27,919 nt of DNA from an uncultured Olegusella sp. (GCF_947253395.1 NZ_CAMXYY010000012.1:1-27919); one strand, 5' to 3'; shown: positions 1 through 8,751, numbered from the stretch's first letter. Program-made: numbers and translations. The notes: a model not told the origin generated them from the letters alone.

Positions 1-130
1 CAAGACTTTGCTCGCACTCTTGCCAGCTTATCCAGCTAGGTAGAAAGCACCCCTGTACCCATAGCTGAAAAAAGAGTAGCGCTACTACGGCAGACATCAT
101 CAAGATGCCAAAGACAGCTTTCCACCGCAT
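1..130 (-). CDS. N-terminal fragment of an unrecognised membrane/secreted protein
   Basis: An open frame starts with ATG at 130 on the minus strand and runs 43 codons to the left window edge without a stop. It begins MRWKAVFGILMMSAVVALLF, two basic residues followed by a hydrophobic stretch of about 20 residues. This looks like a signal anchor or uncleaved signal peptide. The rest is Trp- and Cys-containing (LPSWISWQEC). It lies 65 bases downstream of the DUF3160 gene on the same strand, so the two may be cotranscribed. The Shine-Dalgarno is poor (only an A-rich run before the ATG), which lowers confidence in the exact start. I do not recognise the family. A DUF1175/YfaT-like partner of the DUF3160 gene is possible but untested. 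Confidence 0.5.
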   Translation of the reverse strand, partial: MRWKAVFGILMMSAVVALLFFQLWVQGCFLPSWISWQECEQSL

Positions 131-144
131 ATTCTTTTTTTGAA

Positions 145-172
145 GCAGAGCCTTCCTAAAAGAAGGCTCTGC
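145..172 (-). terminator. Strong hairpin after the DUF3160 gene
   Basis: GCAGAGCCTTC (145-155) and GAAGGCTCTGC (162-172) form a perfect 11-bp stem with a 6-base loop, extendable by two A-T pairs. It starts 23 bases past the DUF3160 stop codon. On the minus strand it is followed by TTC and an A-run rather than a U-run. It could therefore be a weak terminator, a 3' stabiliser, or an intercistronic hairpin before the next minus-strand gene. Confidence 0.5.
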
Positions 173-195
173 TTGTCTCAATGGCTGTCTGTGCA

Positions 196-2574
196 CTAGT
201 GTATCTCGCAACTAAAGCTTTTAGTCCATGCTGGCTTTTCGGGCATAGGAGTAGCATTTGCATCTAAAGACGCACCAATACCGAGCATGCTACGCCATTC
301 AGAGTCGCTCAGACGAGAATCTATAGGTTGCTTGAATTGATAAAAGCTTGATACCACACCAACGGCTATATGGAGCTCACCATCAATAGGAAACACAACA
401 TATATCGTTGAAAGCATGCCGGTACCTACCTGCAAGACAGAACCATTTGGGTCAGTCGCTATATCGGTAACTATAGCAGCGGGACGCTCTTGAGCCTTAG
501 TCCAAGACTGGTTGTCGGTATCTGCTGTCAAATCCCAAAGATGTTCAAGCTGGCCACCATAGCTACGAATAAGCTCATATTCCTCATCACTCAGCTTTTC
601 ATTGGCGAGTTCTTTTTTGGAGATGGTCTCAAGCTTGCTCGCCAGCTCGGCTAAAATTTTGAGTCCATCGGCATCTGTGCTGGACAACACGCCATAATGC
701 GAAAGACCTTCCCTTGTTCCTTGGGTTAAACGAGCGAGCCGACCATAAAGTTCGGGTTCAGGTTCCACATAACCACGATCGTCAAGCTTCTCAAGAGGAC
801 CGCCGCCCATCTCGGCCATAGCCTGCTTTGAATACAAAACCGTATCGTGTTTGAGCTCGGTATAACTTGCCAGATAGGTCTGCAAGTTCTTGCGCTCCCA
901 CTCTTTGGACTGCATAAAAGCAGGATACCCTTCACCTTTCGTTGCGAGAAGTGGATTGAGGGTATAGAGCCACTGTGCATAAAGGCTACCCGTCCAAAGC
1001 GCGTCGGCGTTTTGAGCAATTTCCTTACGCAGACTCTCACGATTGTCACTATAGTTAGCAAAATCATCAGCGCCTGCTTCATGCAAAATCGCCTGAGCTT
1101 GCGTAGATCCCAAGACGGAAGGTACATCAAGGGCATTTGGAAGCATGCGCTTTTCTCCCGCAGAGTTTTCACCCACGCGGTCATACATCAGCTGACTAAA
1201 AATTCGTTCATCCAGTGAGAATCGCTGACCCATAAAGCGAAAACCAAGGGTTTCTGAACTGTGATCTGCCTTATCACCTCTATCAGCCACTACCACCGAA
1301 TTGATTTTGGGAGCCTGCATGCGAGCTGTTGTTTTATGGAAAGTCTTCCACTTGTCCTCAGCATTGTTGAGGCTCTCTACGGTGGCATCATCACCATAGA
1401 CTGCCTGGATAACAGGCCAGTACTCGTAATAGCCGTTATCATCACTGACACCTGCAAAAAAACTCGTGATGGTATAAATTGCTTCCCAACTAGACATTGC
1501 ATCGCTATTAAGTGCCATCGTAATAAGCAAAGCACTGCGATCAAGCGCCTCTTCGCTCTGAGTGAAATTAACCTGCCCATACCACATCATCGTGCGGAAA
1601 TACGCCTCGAGAGTCGTGTCGCCTTCGTAGTAACCGCGAGGTTTGAACTGACTGTAATCTAAATTCACTCCGTTTTTTGTACCTTCAGATAAAACATTCG
1701 AGCTGCCCGGGCCACTTGCTGCCATAATTTGCGCGACTTCACTGTCAACAGCAGATTCAACTGCCTCAGGGATAAGTGCATCAGAGCCGCATAGCTTGCA
1801 GGCAACTGAGAAAAATGCCACATTACGCCAAGCGGCATTTTGCCACTCTTCATCAGTCAGTTTGCTGAGCTGATCTTGACTCTCGTGAAGCATAGCTTCA
1901 CTCATATCACGCAATTTTGTTGAAAGCTGCCCCCGCTCACAGGTTTTGAGCAGATAACTGAAGTAGAGATGATAACTATGCATCATGGAATCGGTTGTAA
2001 CGAAGTTGGGAATCAGTGAATACCGATTCATCTCGTAAGTTTCAAAAAACTCATACCCAGCCGTATCTTCAGCAATCGCAAAGCCATTTTTTGCCAGCAA
2101 GGGTTTCACAGCGTCAGGCATCATAATATCGTTTGCATTTGTAACGTTTGAAAGACTATCTTTTACGCTATAGCTCTTAATATCGGGTTTAACACCTGCT
2201 GAAGTATCTGAACTCCCCTCTTTACGATACTTTGAAAGTGCAGGTGCTGCCTTTGCCGCAGCCTCCTTATCAAGAGGAGAAATGAGTGTAGGTCGCTGTA
2301 GACCCCTGATTTTCTTTCCTGATACGCTCACAGTCGCTGCAGGAGTAGCAGACGTAGCCGCAGGATTGGTCGTTTTTGGCAAAGCAAATTTCATTACCAC
2401 GATGACAACAAGCAAAACGACTACAACACCAGCAACAGCAACAAGAATCCTAAGGGTTGTATTGCTTACTTTCTGCTGCTTTTTCTGAGTCGAAGAGGAA
2501 ACTAAGGGTTTTCCACAATGAGGACAAAACCGCTCATCGCCTCCAACCTGCTTCCCACAGTGAGAGCAGAACAT
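196..2574 (-). CDS. Zinc-ribbon, membrane-anchored DUF3160 protein
   Basis: This 792-residue protein starts with a zinc ribbon whose ligands are C3, C6, C17 and C20 (CSHC...CPHC). A polar linker follows, then one hydrophobic segment at about residues 41-65. The large remainder (about 120-790) should be outside the membrane. That part has the character of the DUF3160 family, with conserved-looking blocks such as FRFMGQRFSLDERIF, LYAQWLYTLNPLL and YSKQAMAEMGGG, and is rich in Trp and Tyr. The molecular function of DUF3160 is not known to me. The ATG at 2574 is preceded by AAAGGGG seven bases upstream, a good ribosome site. The gene is divergent from comEB across about 100 bases, which should hold both promoters, although I could not place them. 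The architecture (cytoplasmic ribbon, single membrane pass, large exported domain) is read directly from the sequence. Confidence 0.85.
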   Translation of the reverse strand: MFCSHCGKQVGGDERFCPHCGKPLVSSSTQKKQQKVSNTTLRILVAVAGVVVVLLVVIVVMKFALPKTTNPAATSATPAATVSVSGKKIRGLQRPTLISPLDKEAAAKAAPALSKYRKEGSSDTSAGVKPDIKSYSVKDSLSNVTNANDIMMPDAVKPLLAKNGFAIAEDTAGYEFFETYEMNRYSLIPNFVTTDSMMHSYHLYFSYLLKTCERGQLSTKLRDMSEAMLHESQDQLSKLTDEEWQNAAWRNVAFFSVACKLCGSDALIPEAVESAVDSEVAQIMAASGPGSSNVLSEGTKNGVNLDYSQFKPRGYYEGDTTLEAYFRTMMWYGQVNFTQSEEALDRSALLITMALNSDAMSSWEAIYTITSFFAGVSDDNGYYEYWPVIQAVYGDDATVESLNNAEDKWKTFHKTTARMQAPKINSVVVADRGDKADHSSETLGFRFMGQRFSLDERIFSQLMYDRVGENSAGEKRMLPNALDVPSVLGSTQAQAILHEAGADDFANYSDNRESLRKEIAQNADALWTGSLYAQWLYTLNPLLATKGEGYPAFMQSKEWERKNLQTYLASYTELKHDTVLYSKQAMAEMGGGPLEKLDDRGYVEPEPELYGRLARLTQGTREGLSHYGVLSSTDADGLKILAELASKLETISKKELANEKLSDEEYELIRSYGGQLEHLWDLTADTDNQSWTKAQERPAAIVTDIATDPNGSVLQVGTGMLSTIYVVFPIDGELHIAVGVVSSFYQFKQPIDSRLSDSEWRSMLGIGASLDANATPMPEKPAWTKSFSCEIH

Positions 2575-2634
2575 GTACTACCCCTTTCCCCGTTATGCCT
2601 GTAGAATTCAGATGTTAACTTACTTGCGGCATTT

Positions 2635-2659
2635 AAGCTTTTCTGCTGGCAGAAGGCTT
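2635..2659 (+). promoter_or_regulatory. Hairpin just upstream of the comEB start
   Basis: AAGCTTTTCTGC (2635-2646) can pair with GCAGAAGGCTT (2649-2659), leaving one bulged T and a two-base loop. The AGAAGG within it would be the ribosome site for the possible TTG start at 2661. If the hairpin forms, that site is buried, whereas AAAGAGG before the GTG at 2676 stays free. This supports the GTG start. A regulatory role is only a possibility. Confidence 0.35.
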
Positions 2660-2675
2660 ATTGAAAGAGGTAAAC

Positions 2676-3152
2676 GTGGATCAAGAAAAAAACGTTTTGG
2701 AGTGGGACGAGTATTTTATGGGTGTTGCAGCGCTATCAGCATTGAGATCAAAAGATCCTCATACGCGGGTCGGCGCCTGTATTGTAAGTAAAGATCGACG
2801 AATTTTGTCTATCGGCTATAATGGCACACCTCGCGGGATTGACGATTTAGTCTTTCCTTGGCGCCGCGATGGAGACTGGCTTGAGACAAAATATCCCTAT
2901 GTTGTCCATGCTGAACGCAATGCAGTACTGAATTTTCGCGGTTCCATGCGTGAGCTCAAGGGTTCAACAATTTATGTGACACATTTCCCCTGCAATGAAT
3001 GTTGTAAAGAGCTTGCTCAGGTAGGCGTTGCGGAAGTTGCCTATGCATATAATCCATATCCCGATTCTAGAGAAACTATCGCCGCAGGTAGAATCCTTGA
3101 ATCGGCTCATATCCTTACCCGCACGGTAGCTATCCCGAAGGTGCAACTTTAA
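2676..3152 (+). CDS. comEB: Deoxycytidylate (dCMP) deaminase
   Basis: The 158-residue product belongs to the cytidine/deoxycytidylate deaminase family. It converts dCMP to dUMP, feeding dTMP synthesis in the cytoplasm. The zinc site is visible: H78-A-E80 (the glutamate is the proton shuttle) and P105-C-x-x-C109, with another Cys at 110. GYNGTPRG at 47-54 is typical of dCMP deaminases as opposed to cytidine deaminases. I chose GTG 2676 because AAAGAGG lies five bases upstream. TTG 2661 would add five residues (MKEVN) and has its ribosome site inside a hairpin. The gene is alone on the plus strand, followed by a tRNA gene that has its own promoter. The comEB name follows the Bacillus homologue and does not imply competence here. 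Confidence 0.92.
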   Translation: MDQEKNVLEWDEYFMGVAALSALRSKDPHTRVGACIVSKDRRILSIGYNGTPRGIDDLVFPWRRDGDWLETKYPYVVHAERNAVLNFRGSMRELKGSTIYVTHFPCNECCKELAQVGVAEVAYAYNPYPDSRETIAAGRILESAHILTRTVAIPKVQL

Positions 3153-3167
3153 TTTTATCTTTTGCAC

Positions 3168-3195
3168 TTGCACGATAATTGGATGTGTGTATAAT
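3168..3195 (+). promoter_or_regulatory. Promoter of the tRNA-Asn gene
   Basis: TTGCAC (3168-3173) and a perfect TATAAT (3190-3195) are separated by 16 bases. Transcription would start near 3202, about ten bases before the mature tRNA 5' end. TTGCAC is also present directly before, at 3162-3167, but with poor spacing. Confidence 0.8.
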
Positions 3196-3211
3196 ACTTT
3201 CTTGCTGATAT

Positions 3212-3286
3212 TCCCCGGTGGCGCAGTGGTAGCGCAGCTGACTGTTAATCAGCGTGTCGCAGGTTCGAATCCTGCCCGGGGAGCCA
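3212..3286 (+). tRNA. tRNA-Asn (anticodon GTT), CCA encoded
   Basis: A complete cloverleaf can be drawn. The acceptor stem is TCCCCGG (3212-3218) with CCGGGGA (3276-3282). There is a GCGC/GCGC D-stem, a CTGA/TCAG anticodon stem around the loop CTGTTAA (anticodon GTT, Asn), and a GCAGG/CCTGC T-stem around TTCGAAT. The discriminator is G and the 3' CCA is encoded. It has its own promoter upstream and a terminator 13 bases downstream, so it appears to be a monocistronic tRNA gene. Confidence 0.97.
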
Positions 3287-3298
3287 TTAAAACTCATG

Positions 3299-3338
3299 AG
3301 AACCCGTTCGATTAAATTCGCGCGGGTTCTTTTCTTTT
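3299..3338 (+). terminator. Rho-independent terminator of tRNA-Asn
   Basis: AGAACCCG (3299-3306) pairs with CGGGTTCT (3323-3330), followed by TTTTCTTTT. The loop is 16 bases. This is a standard stem plus U-run on the plus strand. Confidence 0.85.
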
Positions 3339-3364
3339 AAAAAGTCTAGTTTAATTACAGATGT

Positions 3365-3403
3365 TACAAAGAGCAAATCAGCCTAGCAGAATTGCTAGGC
3401 TGA
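3365..3403 (-). terminator. Terminator after sigA
   Basis: TCAGCCTAGCA (3378-3388) and TGCTAGGCTGA (3393-3403) form a perfect 11-bp stem with a GAAT loop on the plus strand. On the minus strand the stem is followed by TTTGCTCTTTG, a moderate U-rich tail. It begins 25 bases past the sigA stop and closes the long minus-strand operon. Together with the tRNA terminator it separates convergent transcription. Confidence 0.75.
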
Positions 3404-3427
3404 CAGGGATGTTCTGGAAAAATAAAA

Positions 3428-4801
3428 CTACTCTTCCATGAAGTCTTTGAGTTTGCTTGAGCGACTCGGATGACGAAGTTTTGCGAGAGTCTTTGACTCA
3501 ATCTGGCGAATACGTTCACGTGTCACGCCAAATTCGCGACCAACTTCCTCGAGAGTGCGAGGGTGACCATCTTCTAGGCCAAAACGGAACTTAATAACTT
3601 TGCGCTCACGATCAGCAAGCCCATCAAGTACCTGTTCGAGCTGTTCACGAAGCATGGAATCAGACGCAGCCTCAGGAGGAGCAACAGCCGTAGAATCCTC
3701 AATGAAATCACCTAATTGAGAATCCTCTTCTTCACCAATAGGTGTTTCGAGAGAGACGGGCTCCTGGCTAATTTTTTGAATCTCACGCACCCGATCGGCA
3801 GACATGCCCATCTCGGCACCAACCTCCTCGGGGGTTGGATCGCGACCAAGCTCCTGCAAAAGCTGCCTCTGCACACGAACAAGTTTATTGATAGTCTCAA
3901 CCATATGAACGGGAATACGGATGGTGCGCGCCTGATCGGCAATGGCGCGGGTAATTGCTTGACGAATCCACCAAGTAGCATAGGTGGAGAACTTAAAGCC
4001 CTTGGTGTAGTCAAACTTCTCAACCGCACGAATCAAACCAAGGTTGCCTTCCTGAATCAAATCCAAAAAGAGCATGCCACGGCCAACATAACGCTTGGCA
4101 ATAGAGACCGTTAAGCGAAGATTTGCAGAAATCAGCTGCTGTTTTGCATCAAGACCTACCTGCTCAATGCGGGTCAAACGACGCAGCTCGGTACGCGTGA
4201 GTTCAGCATCGCCGCGCTCCGCGGCCTCAAGACGCTCCGCAGCATCATTGCCTGCCTGAATTTTCATGGCAAGGTGTACCTCTTCGGAGGCAGTAAGCAA
4301 ATCAACCTTACCAATTTCCTTAAGATACATGCGCACAGGATCGCCCGTTAGCATTACCGTGGAACCATCCTGACGGCGGGAACGAGCACGGCTAGAGCGT
4401 TTACGAGTGTGGTTTTTAGGGGTAGAGCGAAGAACCTCATTAGCTACGCGAGCTTCTGCACGAGCCTCACGCTCTTCTTTTTCTTCCTCGTCAAGACCCT
4501 CTTCATCCTCATCATCTTCTTCGACGGTATCATCGATATCGTCTTCGACATCGGGCTCAAGTGCAACAGCAGTCACATCAGGAATATCTCCCGAACCAGA
4601 AATCGTGACACCTTTTGCACGTACGGCATCATAGACATCAGTCAGCTCATCATCATCAACATCGACATCCACAAGAGCTACTTGGATATCATCTTCGCTA
4701 ATGGCACCCGTCTTGCCTGCTTTCTTAACAAGCTTCGTCACTACAGAAGCAAGCTCAGGAGTAAGTTCTGCGGTCTGAGCATCAGTCTTTTTCGTCGCCA
4801 C
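3428..4801 (-). CDS. sigA: Primary (housekeeping) sigma factor SigA/RpoD
   Basis: This 457-residue protein directs RNA polymerase to housekeeping promoters. Region 1.1 is at about 12-65, followed by a very acidic stretch (84-115) and a basic patch (TRKRSSRARSRR, 132-143). Region 1.2 starts near 154 (DPVRMYLKEIGKVDLLT). Region 2 covers about 222-292, including the -10 recognition and melting segment TYATWWIRQAITRAI. Region 3 is at 300-375, and region 4 at 385-450 contains the helix-turn-helix VTRERIRQIESKTLAKLRHP. The GTG start at 4801 has AAAGGA five bases upstream. It is the last gene of the operon, 53 bases after dnaG, the classic primase/sigma arrangement. I saw no convincing internal promoter in the gap. 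Confidence 0.97.
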   Translation of the reverse strand: MATKKTDAQTAELTPELASVVTKLVKKAGKTGAISEDDIQVALVDVDVDDDELTDVYDAVRAKGVTISGSGDIPDVTAVALEPDVEDDIDDTVEEDDEDEEGLDEEEKEEREARAEARVANEVLRSTPKNHTRKRSSRARSRRQDGSTVMLTGDPVRMYLKEIGKVDLLTASEEVHLAMKIQAGNDAAERLEAAERGDAELTRTELRRLTRIEQVGLDAKQQLISANLRLTVSIAKRYVGRGMLFLDLIQEGNLGLIRAVEKFDYTKGFKFSTYATWWIRQAITRAIADQARTIRIPVHMVETINKLVRVQRQLLQELGRDPTPEEVGAEMGMSADRVREIQKISQEPVSLETPIGEEEDSQLGDFIEDSTAVAPPEAASDSMLREQLEQVLDGLADRERKVIKFRFGLEDGHPRTLEEVGREFGVTRERIRQIESKTLAKLRHPSRSSKLKDFMEE

Positions 4802-4854
4802 ATGTGTCCTTTCAACGCCATGAACCTACAGGATAATACCCGTTTTTGAAAGTC

Positions 4855-6717
4855 TTATACCTCTGTAGGAATAATTTGATTAAGTTCGTGTTCTCGTTTA
4901 CGCAATTCCACCGCACGACCCAGTAATTCAGCTAAGTTTTTGTCCTCACGACTCGTAAGCTGAGTCTGAATTGCCTTGATCTCACGGCGCGTGGAATACA
5001 GTTCAAGCACATCAGCCAAAAAAGCTGCCTTATGATCTGCATCCATACCCTGTGCCAGTGCCAAACCACCACCAGCAAGGATCTGCGGAGCCTCAGGAAC
5101 TACTACAGAAGCTGCATGCACTAACTCGACAGGAGGGGTACCCACAGCTGTTGCCAACATCGCCCAAGCCATCGTCTCATGGCGAGAATCCGCCCAGAGC
5201 ACCGATCCCAATCGCTCGGCATAAGGACGCACTGCTTCAGGAGAATTTGCCATTAACGCTAATAGTTCACGTTCGGCTGACAGCTGACCTCGCGCATCAT
5301 GCGAAAGGAGTTTGTCAACACTTTGATACGTAGGTGCCACTGCAACAGATGACTCTCGCACAGGAGCAACAGATTCATGCGCTGTTTGGTACGCCTCATA
5401 TTCTTGGCGAAGCTTTGCTTCATGCGCAGCACTGTTGCGCGCTTTTTCGCGTATAACCTGCTTGGTAGCATCTACATCCATATCCAGCTGATGAGCTAAA
5501 TTGGTTGCATAGCCATCAAAGCTCACAGAATCCTTAAGAGGTGCAAGCATCTGAGCAGCAGCATCTAAAGCTTGTGCTCGTTGTCCAGGAATGCCCAAAT
5601 CAAAGCCCGCAAGCTTCTTTTCAAGCACAAATTCAACCAAAGGTCGTGCAGCATCAAGCTGCGCCTGGAGCTCCGAAGGCTCATGTAGAGAAAGAAATTC
5701 CATCGGATCGAGATTGTTTGGAAGCACCACACAAAGCATCTCTGCATCTGTCTTATCCACATACTGAACAGAGAGCTCTGCTGCCTTTTGACCTGCCGCA
5801 TCGCCATCGAACATACAGATAATACGCTGTGCCCTAAAACGCGAAAGCATCTTTATATGGTCAAGCGAAAGTGCAGTCCCCAACGCTGCTACTGCATTGG
5901 AAAAACCATGTTCATGTAAGGAAATGACGTCAGTATAACCCTCAACTACAAGCGCGGTACCTGTAGCAGTAATCTGTGTCTTTGCATGATCTAGCCCAAA
6001 AAGATGCTTTGATTTGTGAAAGACAGGAGTTTCTTTGGTATTAAGATATTTTGGCTTAGCATCACCCAAAACACGTCCGCCAAAGCCAATAGAGCGACCT
6101 TGCTCATCATGAATGGGAAACATCACGCGCTCATAAAAACGATCTTGCGTACGACCATTGCGGTCGACTACCAAGTCTGCCGCTAAAAGTTCATTTCGAG
6201 AAAAGCCCTTTTGAGTCAGCGTTGATGTCAAGCTACCATGACCAGGAGCAAAACCAAGACCCCAGCGACGGCATACGACAGAACCAAAACCACGACTCGC
6301 AAGATATTTTCGTGCAGACGCGGGGCCTGTTCCCCTGCCACGCATCAACATAGTCAAGTAATATTTTTCGGCTTCACCGAGAGCCTGCTGAAGCCTATTG
6401 CGCTTTGGTCCTCGCTGCGCTCCACGTTCCTCAACAAGCTCTATCCCAGCACGATCTGCCAAAAAACGAATTGCATCGGGAAACTCCAGATGTTCACGTT
6501 CCATAACGTAGTTAAAAACATCACCACCACGTTGGCAACCAAAACATTTCCACAGCCCCGTTGCTGGGTCAATATGAAAAGAAGGGCTCTTCTCATGGTG
6601 AAAAGGACAACAACCCCAGAGGTCTTTGCCACGGCGATGCAACTCGACGGTCTCAGACACCAAGCCAACAAAGTCAGTGGCCTGACGCACACGCTCCTTA
6701 TCTTCATTGCTAATCAT
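4855..6717 (-). CDS. dnaG: DNA primase DnaG
   Basis: DNA primase (620 residues) makes RNA primers for replication and works with the DnaB helicase. The N-terminal CHC2 zinc finger has C37, H40, C58 and C61. The RNA-polymerase core includes a TOPRIM fold with the catalytic E259 (VVEGYTDV) and DGD at 304-306. The C-terminal part (about 430-620) should be the helicase-binding region. The open frame extends 59 codons upstream, but the real start is ATG 6717 (MISNEDKERV). It overlaps the ribF stop by eight bases and has GGAGGG four bases upstream, and the upstream extension does not resemble primase. It is translationally coupled to ribF and lies 53 bases before sigA. Confidence 0.97.
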   Translation of the reverse strand: MISNEDKERVRQATDFVGLVSETVELHRRGKDLWGCCPFHHEKSPSFHIDPATGLWKCFGCQRGGDVFNYVMEREHLEFPDAIRFLADRAGIELVEERGAQRGPKRNRLQQALGEAEKYYLTMLMRGRGTGPASARKYLASRGFGSVVCRRWGLGFAPGHGSLTSTLTQKGFSRNELLAADLVVDRNGRTQDRFYERVMFPIHDEQGRSIGFGGRVLGDAKPKYLNTKETPVFHKSKHLFGLDHAKTQITATGTALVVEGYTDVISLHEHGFSNAVAALGTALSLDHIKMLSRFRAQRIICMFDGDAAGQKAAELSVQYVDKTDAEMLCVVLPNNLDPMEFLSLHEPSELQAQLDAARPLVEFVLEKKLAGFDLGIPGQRAQALDAAAQMLAPLKDSVSFDGYATNLAHQLDMDVDATKQVIREKARNSAAHEAKLRQEYEAYQTAHESVAPVRESSVAVAPTYQSVDKLLSHDARGQLSAERELLALMANSPEAVRPYAERLGSVLWADSRHETMAWAMLATAVGTPPVELVHAASVVVPEAPQILAGGGLALAQGMDADHKAAFLADVLELYSTRREIKAIQTQLTSREDKNLAELLGRAVELRKREHELNQIIPTEV

Positions 6718-7783
6718 GTCGCCCTCCCCTCCACAGTTTGCGATCAAGCACCTTAAGGCTATAGATACCCTCGCGCACAAGCTCAATACGCCGAGCACCC
6801 AAGTGATTTTTAACCCAGTCAATATTGTCCAACACAGTTTGCTCAAGCTCATCAAGGGAATCAAACTTACGCGAAGATCGTAGCCAAGAAGCAAAACTTA
6901 CCGCTAGGTCCACTCCATACAGATTACCCGTAAAGCCAATAAGGTTGGCTTCCAAAAATGAGGGAGTTTCTTTATCGTTAAAGCTGGGTGGTAAGCCCAC
7001 ATTAATAGCGGCTGGCCAAGCAGAACGACCCATTACAACCCAACCCGCATAGACACCCTGTGCAGGCACGCAATCCATACAATCTAACTGAACGTTTGCG
7101 GTAGGAAAACCAAAAGAATTACCTTCCCCGCGCCCATGTTGCACGACTCCGCGTACAAAGTGTTGACGACCTAAGAGATCGCCAGCTTGTTCAACTTGTC
7201 CTTGACGCAGCAGCTCGCGAATATGCGTCGCTGACACCACACTATCTGCGATCCGCATTAATTCATGAGCAAAAAGCTCAAATCCAAGCTCAGGGGCAAG
7301 TAGTTTAAGCTCAGGAATGCCACCCTGTCCTCCCCGACCAAAACGGAAATTTTGACCTACATGAAGACTGTGGGGACGCAGATACGCCCAGAGTGTACAA
7401 GATAGAAAGTCTTCCCAGCTGGTAGCTGCGAGCTCAAAAGTAAAGTCCAAGCACAAAATACCATCAACGCCACAAGACGCAAGCAAAGCAAGACGATCTT
7501 CTTGACGAAGAAGATGGCTCAAGGGCTGAGGTTCAAAAATGACATCAGCAGGATCAGGACAAAAGCTCACCACAATACAAGGCAGCTTGCGTCGATGGGC
7601 ATCTTGACAGGCAGCTCTAATTAAACTCTGATGCCCACGATGCACTCCATCAAAGACACCCAGTACACAGACAGCTTCAATCTCTGGCTTATAGTTCAGC
7701 TCTGAGTGCAGATACAAACAAGCCTTTGCAAAGTCGTAACGCCTCATGCCTTCTAGCGCAATCTGGGGACTTTGCTCGCTCAT
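6710..7783 (-). CDS. ribF: Bifunctional riboflavin kinase / FMN adenylyltransferase
   Basis: This enzyme (357 residues) phosphorylates riboflavin to FMN and then adenylylates FMN to FAD. The N-terminal nucleotidyltransferase domain shows GVFDGVHRGH (42-51), the usual GxFDGxHxGH signature. The C-terminal riboflavin kinase domain begins near residue 185 and carries GFPTANVQL, the conserved substrate/metal segment. ATG 7783 overlaps the truB stop in an ATGA, and the gene's own end overlaps dnaG by eight bases, so translation of truB-ribF-dnaG is probably coupled. The length is slightly above the usual 310-330 residues because of an N-terminal extension of about 35 residues before VCVLGVFDG. No FMN riboswitch is expected or seen inside the operon. 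Confidence 0.95.
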   Translation of the reverse strand: MSEQSPQIALEGMRRYDFAKACLYLHSELNYKPEIEAVCVLGVFDGVHRGHQSLIRAACQDAHRRKLPCIVVSFCPDPADVIFEPQPLSHLLRQEDRLALLASCGVDGILCLDFTFELAATSWEDFLSCTLWAYLRPHSLHVGQNFRFGRGGQGGIPELKLLAPELGFELFAHELMRIADSVVSATHIRELLRQGQVEQAGDLLGRQHFVRGVVQHGRGEGNSFGFPTANVQLDCMDCVPAQGVYAGWVVMGRSAWPAAINVGLPPSFNDKETPSFLEANLIGFTGNLYGVDLAVSFASWLRSSRKFDSLDELEQTVLDNIDWVKNHLGARRIELVREGIYSLKVLDRKLWRGGRHD

Positions 7784-8751
7784 GCACGTACCCCTGTCAC
7801 ACCCTGAGGAAAATTGGTATCACAAAGCAAATAAGCGCCACGACACTCCCAGACACCATATAACTTGTTTTTCCATACCAGAGAAACGCGTTCGGAAAAC
7901 CGTGGTGCACGCAAACCATTTTGTGCTGCGCCCTCACCAAGATCAAGCACAAGGCCTGCAGGAATTTTTCTACCACAGACGACATCTTCAAGCTCAGTGT
8001 GCTCAAGAAGACGCACAGGCAACCCAAGCGTACGCGCAGGATCAAGCTCTTTTGTGGGTAAAAGTTTTTTGCCCTGACAAGACAGCTCGTCCAAAGATAT
8101 GCAGTCTTTAAGGGAAATAGGCCCCGATGCCGTGCGTATCAATCCACTGAGATGAGCCGCACTATCCAAGCTTCGTCCTAAATCACGAGCGAGGGCACGA
8201 ATATAACTACCCTTTGAAACACGGAGGCGACAGCGCCAGGCAGGTTGGTTATCCTCGTTTTCAATCGATAACAGCTCTGCTTCATAAATATGAATATGCC
8301 GAGGAGCAAGTTCAACTTTTTCGCCTGCACGCGCACGCGCATAGGCACGTTTGCCATCAAGCGAAATAGCAGAATAAGCAGGTGGCACCTGCAGGCAATC
8401 TCCCACCAAATCTGAAAGAGTTTGGCGAGCAAAGCCAGCATCAAAAAGGCGCGCATCGGGCTCGACACGACGTGTCATTTCGCCTTCTGAATCATCGGTT
8501 TTAGTCTCATAACCAAAACTAATACGAGCCTCATAGCATTTTTCATCGAGCGTCAGTAGACCCATCAACCTCGTTGCCTGACCTATTCCCAACACAAGCA
8601 CACCGCTGGCAAGCGGGTCAAGTGTGCCCGCATGCCCTACCCGTGTCTCGCCTAAGACCCGGCGGACACGAGAAACCACATCATGACTCGACAAACCAAG
8701 AGGTTTATCTATGGCAACAAGACAACAAAGTCCACTCGACTTTCGTCTCAA
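7780..8751 (-). CDS. truB: tRNA pseudouridine-55 synthase TruB
   Basis: TruB isomerises U55 of the tRNA T-loop to pseudouridine. The catalytic motif GHAGTLDPLASG is at 39-50, with the nucleophile at D45. The N-terminal strand VAIDKPLGLSSHDVV and the later SKGSYIRALARDLG block also fit the family. The length (323 residues) is normal. The start is TTG at 8751, in a four-base TTGA overlap with the nrnA stop. A GGGGG tract nine bases upstream can serve as the ribosome site. No ATG or GTG in this frame precedes the conserved N-terminus, so the TTG start is the natural choice. It overlaps ribF by four bases. Confidence 0.95.
   Translation of the reverse strand: MRRKSSGLCCLVAIDKPLGLSSHDVVSRVRRVLGETRVGHAGTLDPLASGVLVLGIGQATRLMGLLTLDEKCYEARISFGYETKTDDSEGEMTRRVEPDARLFDAGFARQTLSDLVGDCLQVPPAYSAISLDGKRAYARARAGEKVELAPRHIHIYEAELLSIENEDNQPAWRCRLRVSKGSYIRALARDLGRSLDSAAHLSGLIRTASGPISLKDCISLDELSCQGKKLLPTKELDPARTLGLPVRLLEHTELEDVVCGRKIPAGLVLDLGEGAAQNGLRAPRFSERVSLVWKNKLYGVWECRGAYLLCDTNFPQGVTGVRA

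Noticed and set aside
1..39. Plus-strand reading frame ending in a TAG at 37-39, possibly the end of a gene
   Set aside because: Twelve codons cannot be judged. The minus-strand frame across the same bases has a start and a clear signal-anchor character.
6718..6894. Upstream extension of the dnaG frame (59 codons)
   Set aside because: It lies inside ribF, has no primase similarity, and the ATG at 6717 has a strong GGAGGG site and starts at the normal family N-terminus.
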